39,228 nucleotides of DNA from Actinomycetes bacterium (GCA_023251945.1 JAHEXT010000002.1:1-39228), one strand, 5' to 3'; counted from the stretch's first letter, positions 7,425 through 16,254 are shown. Numbers and translations are program-made. The notes: generated from the letters alone by a model not told the origin.

Positions 7425-7595
7425 GTGCGGGGGGTGCTGTTCTTCGTGCTCCATCCGAAGCGTCTGCTCGCTCTGGTCGGGGGTCTGACGGGTGCCGTGC
7501 TCTACGTCTGGTACGCGGCCGTCCGCGCGGTCCCGGGCGTGCGGAGGAGGAAGGCAGCGATGCGTGCGGGCCGCAAGAGGCCATGGAGCGCCTGA
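7425..7595 (+). CDS. Small single-span membrane protein preceding MMPL
   Basis: A 56-residue ORF (63 if ATG 7404 is used) with one strong hydrophobic helix, LLALVGGLTGAVLYVWYAAV, preceded by FFVLHPKRL and followed by a very basic tail. The positive-outside-helix arrangement suggests a real inserted peptide. The frame overlaps the MMPL start by 13 bases. GTG 7425 is preferred because of the TACTGT hexamer seven bases upstream. Function unknown; it could be an accessory peptide of the transporter or simply a leader ORF that couples MMPL translation. Short length limits confidence. Confidence 0.5.
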   Translation: MRGVLFFVLHPKRLLALVGGLTGAVLYVWYAAVRAVPGVRRRKAAMRAGRKRPWSA

Positions 7596-9754
7596 CCCGC
7601 TTCGTCCTCCGCCACCGCTGGCTCGTTCTCGCGGGATGGCTTGCGGTCTTCTTCGTTTCGGCCGTTGCCTCGTCTCGGCTCGCCGGCCTGCTGACGAACC
7701 GCTTCACCTTGCCCGGAACGGACACGCGCCGCGCCGAGGTGATCCTGGAGGACCAGTTCGGCCAGCGCTCCACGGGCTCGTTCACGATCGTCGTCCAGTC
7801 CGCCGGGAACGCCCACTCCCTCGTCCCGGAGGTACGCGCGGCGGCGCAGAGGGCGGCGGGCGAGCTGCCCACGGGTCGTCTGGTCGCCGTGACGCCGCTC
7901 ACGGAGGACGTCGTCAGCGCGCAGATCGTCTCCAAGCTCGAGCCGGCAGACTCCAAGGGCCACACGGACGACATGCGCGCGGCCATCGGCCCGATCCCGG
8001 GCGCGACCGTCTACGTCACCGGCCAGGCGGCGATCGAGCACGACCTGGACCCGGTCTTCGGCAACGATCTGATCAAGGGAGAGCTGATCGCGATCCCGAT
8101 CGCTCTGGCGATTCTCGTCTTCACGTTCGGGACGCTCGCCTTTCTGCTGCCGTTCATGTTTGCGCTCGTGACGATCCCGACCACGCTCGCGATCGTCTTC
8201 GTCTTCGCCAACTTCATGGAGCTCTCCACATACCTGCAGAACCTCGTCTCGCTCATCGGGCTCGGGATCGCGGTCGACTACTCGCTGCTGATCGTCTACC
8301 GCTTCCGCGAGGAGATGCGGCGCGGCGCCTCGCGCGACGATGCCATCGTCAAGACCATGGCGACCGCCGGCCGGGCCGTCGTCTTCAGCGGCACGGCTGT
8401 CGCCATCGGCCTCGCGATGCTCCTCTTCATGCCGCTGCCGTTCATGCGCGGGTTCGGCGTCGGAGGCCTCTTCATCCCCGCCGTGTCGGTTCTCGCGGCG
8501 ATCACGTTCCTCCCCGTCCTGCTCTCGCTGCTTGGGGAGCGGCTCGACCGTGGCCGGCTGATGCCGCGCAGCTGGCTCGAGCACCGCGCAGACCACGAGC
8601 GGGGGTTCTGGGCGGCTCTCGCGCGCTTCATCATGCGCTACCCGAAGCTCGTCGCCGGTGCGACGTCGGGCTTCCTCCTCCTGCTCACGCTCCCCTTCCT
8701 CAGCCTCCAGCTCGGGCCGGGTTCCAACGAGGGCATCCCGCGAAATCTCGAGGCGGTGCAGGGATACGACGTGCTCACCGCGGCCGTTGGGGCAGGAGCG
8801 GTCGCTCCGACGAACATCGTCGTCGACACCGGGCAAGCTGGAGGCGCCGGGGGTGCCGCGATCGGCACCGCCCTCGACACGTTGTCGCGGCGACTGCAGG
8901 CTGATCCCGAGGTCTCGGCCGTGCAGTTCGATCCCGACAGTGCGCAGTACGTCGACAAGACCGGCCGCTACCTGAACATCGAGGTGATCGGGAAGGACGA
9001 CTACGGAAAGCCCGCGAGCCTCGACTTCGTCACGCGACTCCGCGACGACATCATCCCCGCGTCGGACTTCCCCGGAAGCGCCGCGGTCTACGCGGGCGGG
9101 GGGCCGCCCGGCGGCAAGGACTTTCTCGATCTCACGTACAGCTGGTTCCCGTGGCTGCTTGCCGTCGTGCTGATGGCGACGTTCTTCTTGCTCATGCGCG
9201 CGTTCCGCTCCGTCGTTCTGCCGCTCAAGGCGATCATCCTCAACCTCCTGTCGATTGGAGCCGCGTACGGCCTGCTCGTCGTCGTCTTCAAGTGGGGGGC
9301 GGGCGAGTGGGTCGGCCTGATCGCGTACGACCAGATCGAAGGCTGGGTACCGGTCTTCCTGTTCGCAATGCTGTTCGGTCTCTCGATGGACTACGAGGTC
9401 TTCCTCGTCAGCCGCATGCGCGAGGAGTGGGACAACGGAGCCACGAACGAGGAGGCCATCGTGCTCGGCCTGACGAAGACGGGCAGGCTCGTCACCGCAG
9501 CCGGGCTCATCATGTTCGCCGCGTTCATGGGCTTCCTTGCCGGCTCGATCGTCGGTCTGCAGCAGTTCGGCTTCGGGCTCGCCGCCGCGATCCTGATCGA
9601 CGTGACGATCGTGCGGGCTCTGCTCGTCCCGAGCGCGATGAAGCTGTTCGGCAAGTGGAACTGGTGGATGCCGGAGGGCCTGGCTCGCGTCGTGCGGGTC
9701 GAGCCGTCCCCTCTCGGCGAGCACCACCCCGCGCTCCAGCCCGGCGGCCGGTAG
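7583..9754 (+). CDS. MMPL-family RND transporter
   Basis: A 723-residue RND-superfamily transporter of the MMPL type, which in actinobacteria exports lipids or other hydrophobic compounds across the inner membrane. It shows the two-fold internal repeat: an N-terminal helix (RWLVLAGWLAVFFVSAV), a periplasmic porter domain, a helix bundle with the proton-relay motif GIAVDYSLLIVYRFREE, then a second porter domain and second bundle with GLSMDYEVFLVSRMREE. Length is typical. The ORF track places the start at 7097, but homology begins at ATG 7583 (MERLTRFVLRHRW). The substrate is unknown. It is not followed by an obvious partner; the next gene starts the rhamnose operon. Confidence 0.93.
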   Translation: MERLTRFVLRHRWLVLAGWLAVFFVSAVASSRLAGLLTNRFTLPGTDTRRAEVILEDQFGQRSTGSFTIVVQSAGNAHSLVPEVRAAAQRAAGELPTGRLVAVTPLTEDVVSAQIVSKLEPADSKGHTDDMRAAIGPIPGATVYVTGQAAIEHDLDPVFGNDLIKGELIAIPIALAILVFTFGTLAFLLPFMFALVTIPTTLAIVFVFANFMELSTYLQNLVSLIGLGIAVDYSLLIVYRFREEMRRGASRDDAIVKTMATAGRAVVFSGTAVAIGLAMLLFMPLPFMRGFGVGGLFIPAVSVLAAITFLPVLLSLLGERLDRGRLMPRSWLEHRADHERGFWAALARFIMRYPKLVAGATSGFLLLLTLPFLSLQLGPGSNEGIPRNLEAVQGYDVLTAAVGAGAVAPTNIVVDTGQAGGAGGAAIGTALDTLSRRLQADPEVSAVQFDPDSAQYVDKTGRYLNIEVIGKDDYGKPASLDFVTRLRDDIIPASDFPGSAAVYAGGGPPGGKDFLDLTYSWFPWLLAVVLMATFFLLMRAFRSVVLPLKAIILNLLSIGAAYGLLVVVFKWGAGEWVGLIAYDQIEGWVPVFLFAMLFGLSMDYEVFLVSRMREEWDNGATNEEAIVLGLTKTGRLVTAAGLIMFAAFMGFLAGSIVGLQQFGFGLAAAILIDVTIVRALLVPSAMKLFGKWNWWMPEGLARVVRVEPSPLGEHHPALQPGGR

Positions 9755-9775
9755 AGCGTTCAGCCGGACCGCCGT

Positions 9776-9781
9776 TACAGT
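9776..9781 (+). promoter_or_regulatory. Putative -10 element of the rml operon (TACAGT)
   Basis: TACAGT is followed by six bases (CCCGGC) and then the GTG start of rmlA, in a 33-bp gap after the MMPL stop. This spacing predicts a leaderless rmlACDB mRNA beginning at the GTG. No Shine-Dalgarno sequence is present, which agrees. Inference only. Confidence 0.45.
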
Positions 9782-9787
9782 CCCGGC

Positions 9788-10582
9788 GTGCAGCCGAAGG
9801 GCCTGATCTGCGCCGGCGGGGAGGCGACGCGTCTCGGGGAGCTGACGCGGGTCGCGAACAAGCACCTCCTGCCGGTCGGCCGCTGGCCGATGATCTACTA
9901 CCCGCTCCAGCTTCTCCAGCTCGCGGGCATCCGCGACGTGCTCCTCGTCACCGGCAAGGGCCACGCAGGGCAGATGATCGACCTCCTCGGCGACGGGCGG
10001 CTTGCCCCCCGGGGCGGTGGTGACCCCATCCTGGAGCTCGATCTCACGTACAAGGTGCAGACGGAGCCGGGAGGAATCGCGCAGGTGGTCGGCATGGCCC
10101 GCGACTTCGCGGGAAGCGGCCCGCTCGTCGTCGTGCTCGGCGACAACATCTTCGAGTACGCGCAATCGGACGCGATCGTGGAGTGGGCGGAGGACGCTCG
10201 CGGTGCGCAGATCTTCGTCGCCCAGGTGCCCGACCCCGAGAACTTCGGCGTCGTCGTGTACGGGGAGGACGGGCGCGTGGCCGACATCGTCGAGAAGGCC
10301 GGAGTCGTCGACACCCGCTACGCGGAGCCGCCGACTGCGCATGCGGTCGTCGGTCTGTACTGCTACCCGGCGGACGTCTTCGGCGTGATCGCGTCGCTCG
10401 AGCCGTCGAGTCGCGGAGAGCTCGAGATCTCCGACGTCAACCGCCACTACGCGGTCGAGGGTCGCCTCGATGCCGTCGAGGTCGCGGGCTGGTGGGAGGA
10501 CGCCGGCAAGCACTGGCAGCACCTGGCCGACATCGGAAGCCGGATCGAGGAGACCGGGGCGAACAAGAGGAACCGCACGTGA
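9788..10582 (+). CDS. rmlA: Glucose-1-phosphate thymidylyltransferase (RmlA-type)
   Basis: A 264-residue nucleotidyltransferase that makes dTDP-glucose from dTTP and glucose-1-phosphate, the first step to dTDP-L-rhamnose. The N-terminal nucleotide-binding motif reads CAGGEATRLGELT instead of the usual GGxGTRLxPLT, followed by NKHLLPVG; the metal-binding region is VVLGDNIFE and the product-binding end is VAGWWEDAGKHW. Slightly shorter than typical RmlA (about 290). It is first of four rml genes, with a GTGA overlap to rmlC. The order and neighbours make the dTDP-sugar assignment firm; the GGEATRL variant is a lineage oddity, not evidence of inactivity. Confidence 0.9.
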   Translation: MQPKGLICAGGEATRLGELTRVANKHLLPVGRWPMIYYPLQLLQLAGIRDVLLVTGKGHAGQMIDLLGDGRLAPRGGGDPILELDLTYKVQTEPGGIAQVVGMARDFAGSGPLVVVLGDNIFEYAQSDAIVEWAEDARGAQIFVAQVPDPENFGVVVYGEDGRVADIVEKAGVVDTRYAEPPTAHAVVGLYCYPADVFGVIASLEPSSRGELEISDVNRHYAVEGRLDAVEVAGWWEDAGKHWQHLADIGSRIEETGANKRNRT

Positions 10583-11043
10583 TCGACGGCATCCTCCGGC
10601 TTCCGCTCGAGGTCTACGAGGACGAGCGCGGCTGGTTCTGCGAGCTCCGCCGAGACAGCGGCCTTCCCGCGCCGATGGTGCAGACGAACGTCTCGTTCTC
10701 GCGGGAGGGCGTGGTCCGAGGGCTCCACTACCACGAGCGGGGCCAGGACGACCTCTTCGTCTGTCTTCGAGGGACGGCCCGGGTGGTCGTCCTCGACCGG
10801 GAGACGGGTGAGACCTTCAGCGAGGACATCGGCGACGAGAATCGCGTCGCGCTCTACATCCCCGGAATCCATGCCCACGGGTTCGAGGCGCTGACGGACG
10901 TCCTCTTCTGCTACCACGTGACTGCCGAGTACGACCTAGCCGACCCCGACGAGCACACGATTCCCTGGAACGACCCGCGCGTCGCGCATCTGTGGAGCAC
11001 AACCGCCCCGATCCTGTCCGCGCGGGACGCCGTCGTGTCCTGA
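10579..11043 (+). CDS. rmlC: dTDP-4-dehydrorhamnose 3,5-epimerase
   Basis: A 154-residue cupin-fold epimerase converting dTDP-4-keto-6-deoxyglucose to the L-lyxo form. The motif SREGVVRGLHYHERGQDD carries the catalytic His region, then LRGTARVVVLDRETGETF and IPGIHAHGFEAL, typical of RmlC. Somewhat shorter than the common 180 residues, with the loss mostly at the C-terminus. The track frame starts at 10183, but the true start is GTG 10579, overlapping the rmlA stop (GTGA). Its last 52 bases overlap the rmlD frame. Confidence 0.92.
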   Translation: MIDGILRLPLEVYEDERGWFCELRRDSGLPAPMVQTNVSFSREGVVRGLHYHERGQDDLFVCLRGTARVVVLDRETGETFSEDIGDENRVALYIPGIHAHGFEALTDVLFCYHVTAEYDLADPDEHTIPWNDPRVAHLWSTTAPILSARDAVVS

Positions 11044-11831
11044 TCACGGGCGCCCGCGGCCAGCTCGGCCACGCGCTCGCCGATGCGTTCGCGGACGACG
11101 ACCTCGTTGCGCTGAGCCACGAGGACTGGGACGTGACCCTGCCCGCGCCGGCGGGGCTCCAGCCGCCGGACCTCGTGCTGCACGCTGCGGCCTGGACGGA
11201 CGTGGACGGCGCCGAGGCGGATCCGCAGGGAGCATCGGCCGTGAACGTAGGGGGCACCGCGAACGCCGCCGCGCTGGGCGCCCAGCTCGTCCTCTTCTCG
11301 ACCGACTACGTGTTCGACGGACGCAAGAGCGAGCCGTACGTCGAGTCGGACAGCGCGAACCCGCTCTCCGCGTATGGGCGGTCGAAGCTGCACGCCGAGG
11401 CCGTCGCCGGAGAGGACGCCTGGGTCGTCCGCTCCTCGTGGCTCTATGGCCCGACCGGGCACAACTTCCTGCGGACGATGCTCCGACTCGGCGCCGAGCG
11501 CGAGGAGGTTGCGGTCGTCGACGACCAGCGCGGCTGCCCGACCTACGTCGGCCATCTGGCGCCGGCCGTCCGCGAGCTAGTGGACGCGAACCGGCCGCGA
11601 GGGGTATGGCACGTCGCCGCGAGCGGGGATTGCACGTGGGCCGACTTCGCGGAGGCGATCTTCGCCGAGGCGAGCCTCGCATGCCGCGTGCGACGGATCA
11701 CGTCCGAAGAGCTCGGCCGCCCGGCACCGCGTCCCGCCTACGCGGTGCTCCGCAGCGAACGGCCTGACGCGCCCGTCCTCCCGCACTGGCGCAAGGGCCT
11801 GCGCGCGTGCCTCGCGGAGATGGGGCGCTAG
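10992..11831 (+). CDS. rmlD: dTDP-4-dehydrorhamnose reductase
   Basis: A 279-residue SDR-type reductase for the last step to dTDP-L-rhamnose. The dinucleotide-binding motif LITGARGQLG begins around residue 17, the family HAAAWTDVDGAE and FSTDYVFDG segments follow, and the catalytic Tyr/Lys pair is in SAYGRSKLHAE. The only standard start in frame upstream of the Rossmann strand is GTG 10992, giving a 52-base overlap with the end of rmlC; the first 15 residues are thus unusual, and a non-standard start nearer 11035 cannot be excluded. It ends 11 bases before rmlB. Confidence 0.9.
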   Translation: MEHNRPDPVRAGRRRVLITGARGQLGHALADAFADDDLVALSHEDWDVTLPAPAGLQPPDLVLHAAAWTDVDGAEADPQGASAVNVGGTANAAALGAQLVLFSTDYVFDGRKSEPYVESDSANPLSAYGRSKLHAEAVAGEDAWVVRSSWLYGPTGHNFLRTMLRLGAEREEVAVVDDQRGCPTYVGHLAPAVRELVDANRPRGVWHVAASGDCTWADFAEAIFAEASLACRVRRITSEELGRPAPRPAYAVLRSERPDAPVLPHWRKGLRACLAEMGR

Positions 11832-11842
11832 CCTTTCGCCAG

Positions 11843-12841
11843 ATGCGCCTTCTCGTCACCGGCGGAGCCGGGTTCATCGGCTCCAACTTCGTCCACTATT
11901 GGCTCGAGCGTCACCCCGACGACCACGTCGTCGTCTACGACCTCCTCACCTACGCGGGCAATCGGCCGAACCTCGCTGCCGTGGAGGACCGGATCGCCTT
12001 CGTCCAGGGCGACATCTGCGATCGGGACCTGGCCGAGCAGACGCTCCGCGTCGAGGAGATCGACGTCGTTGTCAACTTCGCGGCCGAGTCGCATAACAGC
12101 CTCGCCGTCGTCGATCCGACGCGGTTCTTCCGCACGAACGTCCTCGGGACTCAGACCCTGCTCGACGCGGCGCGAGCGGCGGGAGTCGAGCGCTTCCACC
12201 ACGTGTCCACGTGCGAGGTCTACGGCGACCTCCCGCTCGACTCCGAGGAGGTGTTCCACGAGGACTCGCCGTACCGGCCGCGGACGCCGTACAACGCGTC
12301 GAAGGCAGGAGCAGACCACGCCGTCCGCGCCTACTTCGAGACCTTCGGTCTGCCGGGGACGATCACGAACTGCTCGAACAACTACGGCTACTACCAGTTC
12401 CCCGAGAAGGTGATCCCGCTCTTCACGACCAACGCGCTCGACGACAAGCCGTTGCCCCTGTACGCGTCGACCGGGAACAGACGCGAGTGGCTGCACGTGC
12501 TCGACCACTGCGCGGCGATCGACCTCGTGCTCCGCGAGGGTCGGGCGGGGGAGACGTACAACGTCGGGTCGGGCCTCGAGGCCTCGATCGAGGAAATCGC
12601 CGACCTCGTGCTCGAGCTGACGGGAAAGCCGCAGTCGCTGAAGACGATCGTTCCCGACCGGCCGGGGCACGATCGCCGCTATCTGCTCGACGCGACGAAG
12701 ATCCGGCGCGAGCTCGGCTGGGAGCCCTCGCATGCCTGGCGCGAGGGGCTCGCCGAGACGGTTGCCTGGTACGCGGCCAACCGGCAGTGGTGGGAGCCGC
12801 TCAGGGAGCGCGCTCCGGTCGAAGAGACCGCCTGGCGCTAA
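11843..12841 (+). CDS. rmlB: dTDP-glucose 4,6-dehydratase
   Basis: A 332-residue extended SDR enzyme that converts dTDP-glucose to dTDP-4-keto-6-deoxyglucose, the second step of the rhamnose pathway. NAD-binding LLVTGGAGFIGSNF, the family segment YDLLTYAGNRPNL, the TCEVYGDL active-site strand and the YNASKAGADH Tyr/Lys pair are visible, with NNYGYYQFPEKVIP downstream. Length is normal. The track starts this frame at 11807, but ATG 11843 begins exactly at the Rossmann strand. TAGCCT lies eight bases upstream, so it may also have its own promoter inside the operon. It completes the four-gene rml set. Confidence 0.94.
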   Translation: MRLLVTGGAGFIGSNFVHYWLERHPDDHVVVYDLLTYAGNRPNLAAVEDRIAFVQGDICDRDLAEQTLRVEEIDVVVNFAAESHNSLAVVDPTRFFRTNVLGTQTLLDAARAAGVERFHHVSTCEVYGDLPLDSEEVFHEDSPYRPRTPYNASKAGADHAVRAYFETFGLPGTITNCSNNYGYYQFPEKVIPLFTTNALDDKPLPLYASTGNRREWLHVLDHCAAIDLVLREGRAGETYNVGSGLEASIEEIADLVLELTGKPQSLKTIVPDRPGHDRRYLLDATKIRRELGWEPSHAWREGLAETVAWYAANRQWWEPLRERAPVEETAWR

Positions 12842-12923
12842 GACCTCGGCTCATGCTGAACCGAACTCTGCCTCAAGGGCTGTGCCGATCTGCCGAGAAC
12901 ACAGACGGTTAACCAATCGGAGC

Positions 12924-12929
12924 TAGCCT
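12924..12929 (+). promoter_or_regulatory. Putative -10 element (TAGCCT) before the SpoIID-like gene
   Basis: TAGCCT stands ten bases before GTG 12940 in the 98-bp gap after rmlB. The same octamer GCTAGCCT precedes rmlB. A palindrome GGTTAACC (12907-12914) lies just upstream and could be a protein site. No terminator-like hairpin with a T-run was seen in this gap. Low-confidence inference. Confidence 0.3.
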
Positions 12930-12939
12930 GATTTCGGCC

Positions 12940-14547
12940 GTGCGTCTCTCATTCGCCCTCTCTGCTCTCGTCGCGCTAGCCGCCGCAACGGCGTCCGCTC
13001 AGTCGGTCCAACCCGCACCCGTGCCCGGCGAGGCCGTGTTCGTCGTCTCGGGGCGTGGCTACGGCCACGGCGTGGGGATGAGCCAGTACGGCGCCTTCGG
13101 CATGGCGAACGAGGGGTACACCTACGACGAGATCCTCGCCTACTACTACACGGGGACGAAGCTCGGCCGTGCCGCGGCAAAGGAGGTACGCGTGCTGCTC
13201 GCCGAGGGGAGGCGGGCCGTGACGATCTCCTCGACGGTGCCATACACCGCCGTCGACGCGGCTGGGACGACGTACCGGCTCCCGGCGGGGCCGCTCGAGC
13301 TCAGGGCCAACCTGAGCGTGCCGACGGCCGAAGGGCTCGCACAGGCCGTCTCTCCCCTCGTCCTTCGCCCCGGGAAGGGAGCACCCCTCTCGCTCGACGG
13401 GCGCCTCTACCGCGGCCGCCTTCAACTGACGGTCCAGAGCGCGTTCCTGCAGGTCGTCGACTTCGTCGAAGTCGAGGCCTATCTGCAAGGGGTCGTCGCC
13501 GGCGAGATGCCTTACAGGTGGCCGATGGAAGCTCTCCAGGCACAGGCGGTCGCCGCGCGCTCGTACGCGCTCGCGAACCTCGTCCAGGGCAAGGCCTTCG
13601 ACCTCTACGCCGACCAGCGAAGCCAGGTCTACGTGGGCGTCACCGGCGAGCAGACGCGAACCTCGGACGCGGTGCGAGCGACTGCAGGCGAGATCGTCAC
13701 CTACGGCGGGAGGGTGGCCTCGACTCTCTACTTCTCGTCCTCGGGCGGCAAGACTGCCAGCGCGGCCGACGTCTTCGGGGTTGCCATCCCGTACCTCCTC
13801 TCCCGGCCCGACCCGTGGGACACGGCATCTCCGTATCACCGCTGGGGTCCGGTCCTGATCGGCGCCCGCACGGTCCAGGCGAAGCTCGGGCTCGAGGCGC
13901 GGGTTCTCGACGCCGCCGGAGTGCCGACACCGTCCGGCCGGCTGCGTGCGCTCACTCTCCAGACCACCGGAGGATCGGAGACCGTTCCCTCCGGCCTCCT
14001 GCGCACCGGCCTCGGGCTGCGATCGACGTGGATCACGATCGGCGTCCTCCGACTCGACCGTCCGCGCGGCCCGGTCGTGTTCGGCTCGTCACTTCGGGTG
14101 AGCGGAGTCGCGCGTGGGCTCGCGTCACCGCTGCTCTCGGCGTCCCTCGACGGGTCCACCTGGACGCCGGTCGGCGAGCTCCAGCCGCAGACCGGCGGGA
14201 GCGTCTCTCTCCAGGTCAAGCCGGGACGGACCACGCGGTACCGGATCGAGGTCGAGGGAGCCGCGTCGCCCGCGCTCCTGGTTCGCGTCGCGCCCCGCGT
14301 GCGGTTGACCCAGCCGGCCGAGCCTCGTGTGCTTTCGGGAACCGTTCGCCCTCGGCTCGCAGGAGCGTTCGTGACGATCGAGCGTCAGGAGTCCGGTGCG
14401 TGGGCGGCTGTCGCCGAGGCTGTCGTGGACGATTCGGGAGCGTTTCGCGCCGAGCTCGATCTCGTCCCGGGCAGCTATCGCGCCCGCATAGCTCCCACGG
14501 ACGGCTTCGCCGAGGGCGTGACGGCCGTGCTCGCGGTCACGGGATGA
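12940..14547 (+). CDS. Secreted SpoIID/LytB-domain protein
   Basis: A 535-residue exported protein. The signal peptide is MRLSFALSALVALAAATASA. A motif GRGYGHGVGMSQYGAFGMA near residue 40 and the SpoIID core VEAYLQGVVAGEMPYRWPMEALQAQAVAARSYA with catalytic Glu follow, then YFSSSGGKT, all typical of SpoIID-like peptidoglycan lytic transglycosylases. The last roughly 200 residues look like beta-rich accessory domains. SpoIID acts in engulfment in Bacillus, but such proteins are common in non-sporulating actinobacteria, where they probably remodel the wall. No other sporulation gene is visible here. GTG start; overlaps the subtilase start by ATGA. Confidence 0.88.
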   Translation: MRLSFALSALVALAAATASAQSVQPAPVPGEAVFVVSGRGYGHGVGMSQYGAFGMANEGYTYDEILAYYYTGTKLGRAAAKEVRVLLAEGRRAVTISSTVPYTAVDAAGTTYRLPAGPLELRANLSVPTAEGLAQAVSPLVLRPGKGAPLSLDGRLYRGRLQLTVQSAFLQVVDFVEVEAYLQGVVAGEMPYRWPMEALQAQAVAARSYALANLVQGKAFDLYADQRSQVYVGVTGEQTRTSDAVRATAGEIVTYGGRVASTLYFSSSGGKTASAADVFGVAIPYLLSRPDPWDTASPYHRWGPVLIGARTVQAKLGLEARVLDAAGVPTPSGRLRALTLQTTGGSETVPSGLLRTGLGLRSTWITIGVLRLDRPRGPVVFGSSLRVSGVARGLASPLLSASLDGSTWTPVGELQPQTGGSVSLQVKPGRTTRYRIEVEGAASPALLVRVAPRVRLTQPAEPRVLSGTVRPRLAGAFVTIERQESGAWAAVAEAVVDDSGAFRAELDLVPGSYRARIAPTDGFAEGVTAVLAVTG

Positions 14548-16184
14548 GGCGCACGCTTGCCTGCGTCGCGGCGCTCGCCGCCTGGCTCGCCGTTCCCGCG
14601 AGCGCGGACGCCGCCCGGTTCGCGATCGGCCTTGCTCCCGGTGCGAAGACCTCGGCCGTCGCGGACGCCGTGGCCCGCCTGGCAGTATCCCGCCCCGAGC
14701 GTCTCGCACCGATTCCTGCGCTCGTCGTCGAGGCTCCCGCGGGGATGTCCTTCGCCGGAATCAGAGGGATCCGCTACGTGGAGCGTCTCGGTTCGCGGCA
14801 CCTCGCGCTCACACCGACGGATCCGTTCGTCTCCCGGCAGTGGTACCTGACGCAAAGCCGCTTCTACGAGCCCTGGCTGACACTTCCGGCGCTCGAGCCA
14901 ATCCCGGTCGCGGTGATCGATTCCGGCGTCGACGCAGGCCATCCGGAGCTCGCCGGGAAGGTTCTCGGCGCACGCAGCTTCGTCGGCGGATCCGCGCGAG
15001 TCGACACGCTCGGGCACGGCACGTTCGTTGCGGGGCTGATCGCGGCTGGCCTGGACAACGGCATCGGGATCGCGGGGCTCGCACCCTCGGCTGAGCTCCT
15101 GGTCGCCAAGGTCGTCACGGGCTCTCGAGCCATTCCTGTGGAGGCCGAGGCCCGCGCGGTCCGGTGGGCGGTCGAGAACGGCGCGCGGGTGATCAACATG
15201 AGCCTCGGCGGGCTGCGAGACCCGCTCGACCCGAGCCGCGACAGCTTCTCGCAGCTCGAGGCCGACGCCGTTTCCTACGCGGTCTCGAACGGTGTGGTCG
15301 TCGTGGCGGCCGTCGGAAACGCAGACCAGGCTCCGGTGAATCCGTGGCCGTACGCGAGCTATCCGGCGGCACTTCCGCACGTCCTCGGTGTCAGCGCGGT
15401 CGCTCAGAGCGGCGGCGTCCCGAAGTTCTCCAACCGCGATCGCATCTTCAACGACATGGCCGCGCCAGGGGAGCGGATTCTCTCGACATTCCCGCGCTCC
15501 CTGACCGCTCGCTTCCCCGCCTGCTCCGAGCAGGGCTACTCGAGCTGTGGGTCGGAGGACTACCGCGAAGCGCAGGGCACGTCGTTCGCCGCACCTCAGG
15601 TGAGCGCGGCCGCGGCGGTGCTCCTGAGCCTTCGCCCGGGGCTCCGGCCGGAGCAGGTCACCGCGATCCTCGAGCGCAGCGCGCAGGATCTCAGCCCCGC
15701 GACGGGTTGCGGCGGCTGCCCGCCCGGGCGCGACTACCTGTCCGGCTGGGGCCGGCTCGACGTGACGGCGGCAGTCGAGGCTCTCTCCCAGCCACTTCCG
15801 CTCAGCGACCGCTATGAGGCGAACGACGACGCGGGCTCACGAGCGTTCACCCTCTTCGGCGCCGACCGGCGGATCTACGCCACCGTGGACTTCTGGGACG
15901 ACCAGGACGACGTGTACGCGATCCGTCTCCGGGAGGGCCGCCGCGTGTACGTCGGCCTCACCGGCTCCGAGCCGAGCGCCGACCTGAGCCTCGCCCTCTG
16001 GCTTCCGGCTACGCGTTCGATCGAGAGCGTGAGCAGCTTCCGGCAGCGGGTTCGGGTCTCCGCACGCGCGGGCGGCCGCGAGTACTTCTCCTACCGGGCT
16101 CCAGCCACGGGCGATTACTTCGTGCAGGTCAGGATGTCCAATGCGGGGCTGACCCGCTATCGCCTGGCGATCGTCAAGGGCTGA
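14544..16184 (+). CDS. Secreted S8 subtilisin-like serine protease
   Basis: A 546-residue exported protease with signal peptide MRRTLACVAALAAWLAVPASADA. A short pro-region precedes the catalytic domain. The triad is intact: Asp126 in VAVIDSGVDAGHPEL, His158 in GHGTFVAGLIA and Ser347 in GTSFAAPQVSAAAAV; the oxyanion Asn is in AAVGNADQAP. A Cys pair (CGGCP) follows the domain. Residues about 415-546 form a beta-rich C-terminal domain (SDRYEANDDAGSRAF onwards), like prepeptidase C-terminal domains. The track start at 13518 is wrong-frame extension; ATG 14544 overlaps the SpoIID stop (ATGA), so the two secreted proteins are co-translated. Confidence 0.92.
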   Translation: MRRTLACVAALAAWLAVPASADAARFAIGLAPGAKTSAVADAVARLAVSRPERLAPIPALVVEAPAGMSFAGIRGIRYVERLGSRHLALTPTDPFVSRQWYLTQSRFYEPWLTLPALEPIPVAVIDSGVDAGHPELAGKVLGARSFVGGSARVDTLGHGTFVAGLIAAGLDNGIGIAGLAPSAELLVAKVVTGSRAIPVEAEARAVRWAVENGARVINMSLGGLRDPLDPSRDSFSQLEADAVSYAVSNGVVVVAAVGNADQAPVNPWPYASYPAALPHVLGVSAVAQSGGVPKFSNRDRIFNDMAAPGERILSTFPRSLTARFPACSEQGYSSCGSEDYREAQGTSFAAPQVSAAAAVLLSLRPGLRPEQVTAILERSAQDLSPATGCGGCPPGRDYLSGWGRLDVTAAVEALSQPLPLSDRYEANDDAGSRAFTLFGADRRIYATVDFWDDQDDVYAIRLREGRRVYVGLTGSEPSADLSLALWLPATRSIESVSSFRQRVRVSARAGGREYFSYRAPATGDYFVQVRMSNAGLTRYRLAIVKG

Positions 16185-16254
16185 GCCCGTTTCTTGAGCG
16201 CCTCTTGAGCGCGCTCGAGCACGCTCTCCGTGAAATCGATCGAAAGGAGAAATC

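Noticed and set aside
7502-10522. 1006-aa ORF on the minus strand across MMPL and rmlA
   Set aside because: It is an antisense shadow of codon-biased GC-rich genes; composition is Arg/Asp/Glu-rich with no domain, while the plus strand carries clear MMPL and RmlA motifs.
12907-12914. Palindrome GGTTAACC as an operator or origin motif
   Set aside because: Single 8-bp palindrome with no second copy or regulator nearby; too little to call a site.
16185-16254. Repeated CTTGAGCGC and GAGCGCGCTC as a terminator or repeat element
   Set aside because: Short, overlapping and weakly paired; consistent with chance in GC-rich DNA.
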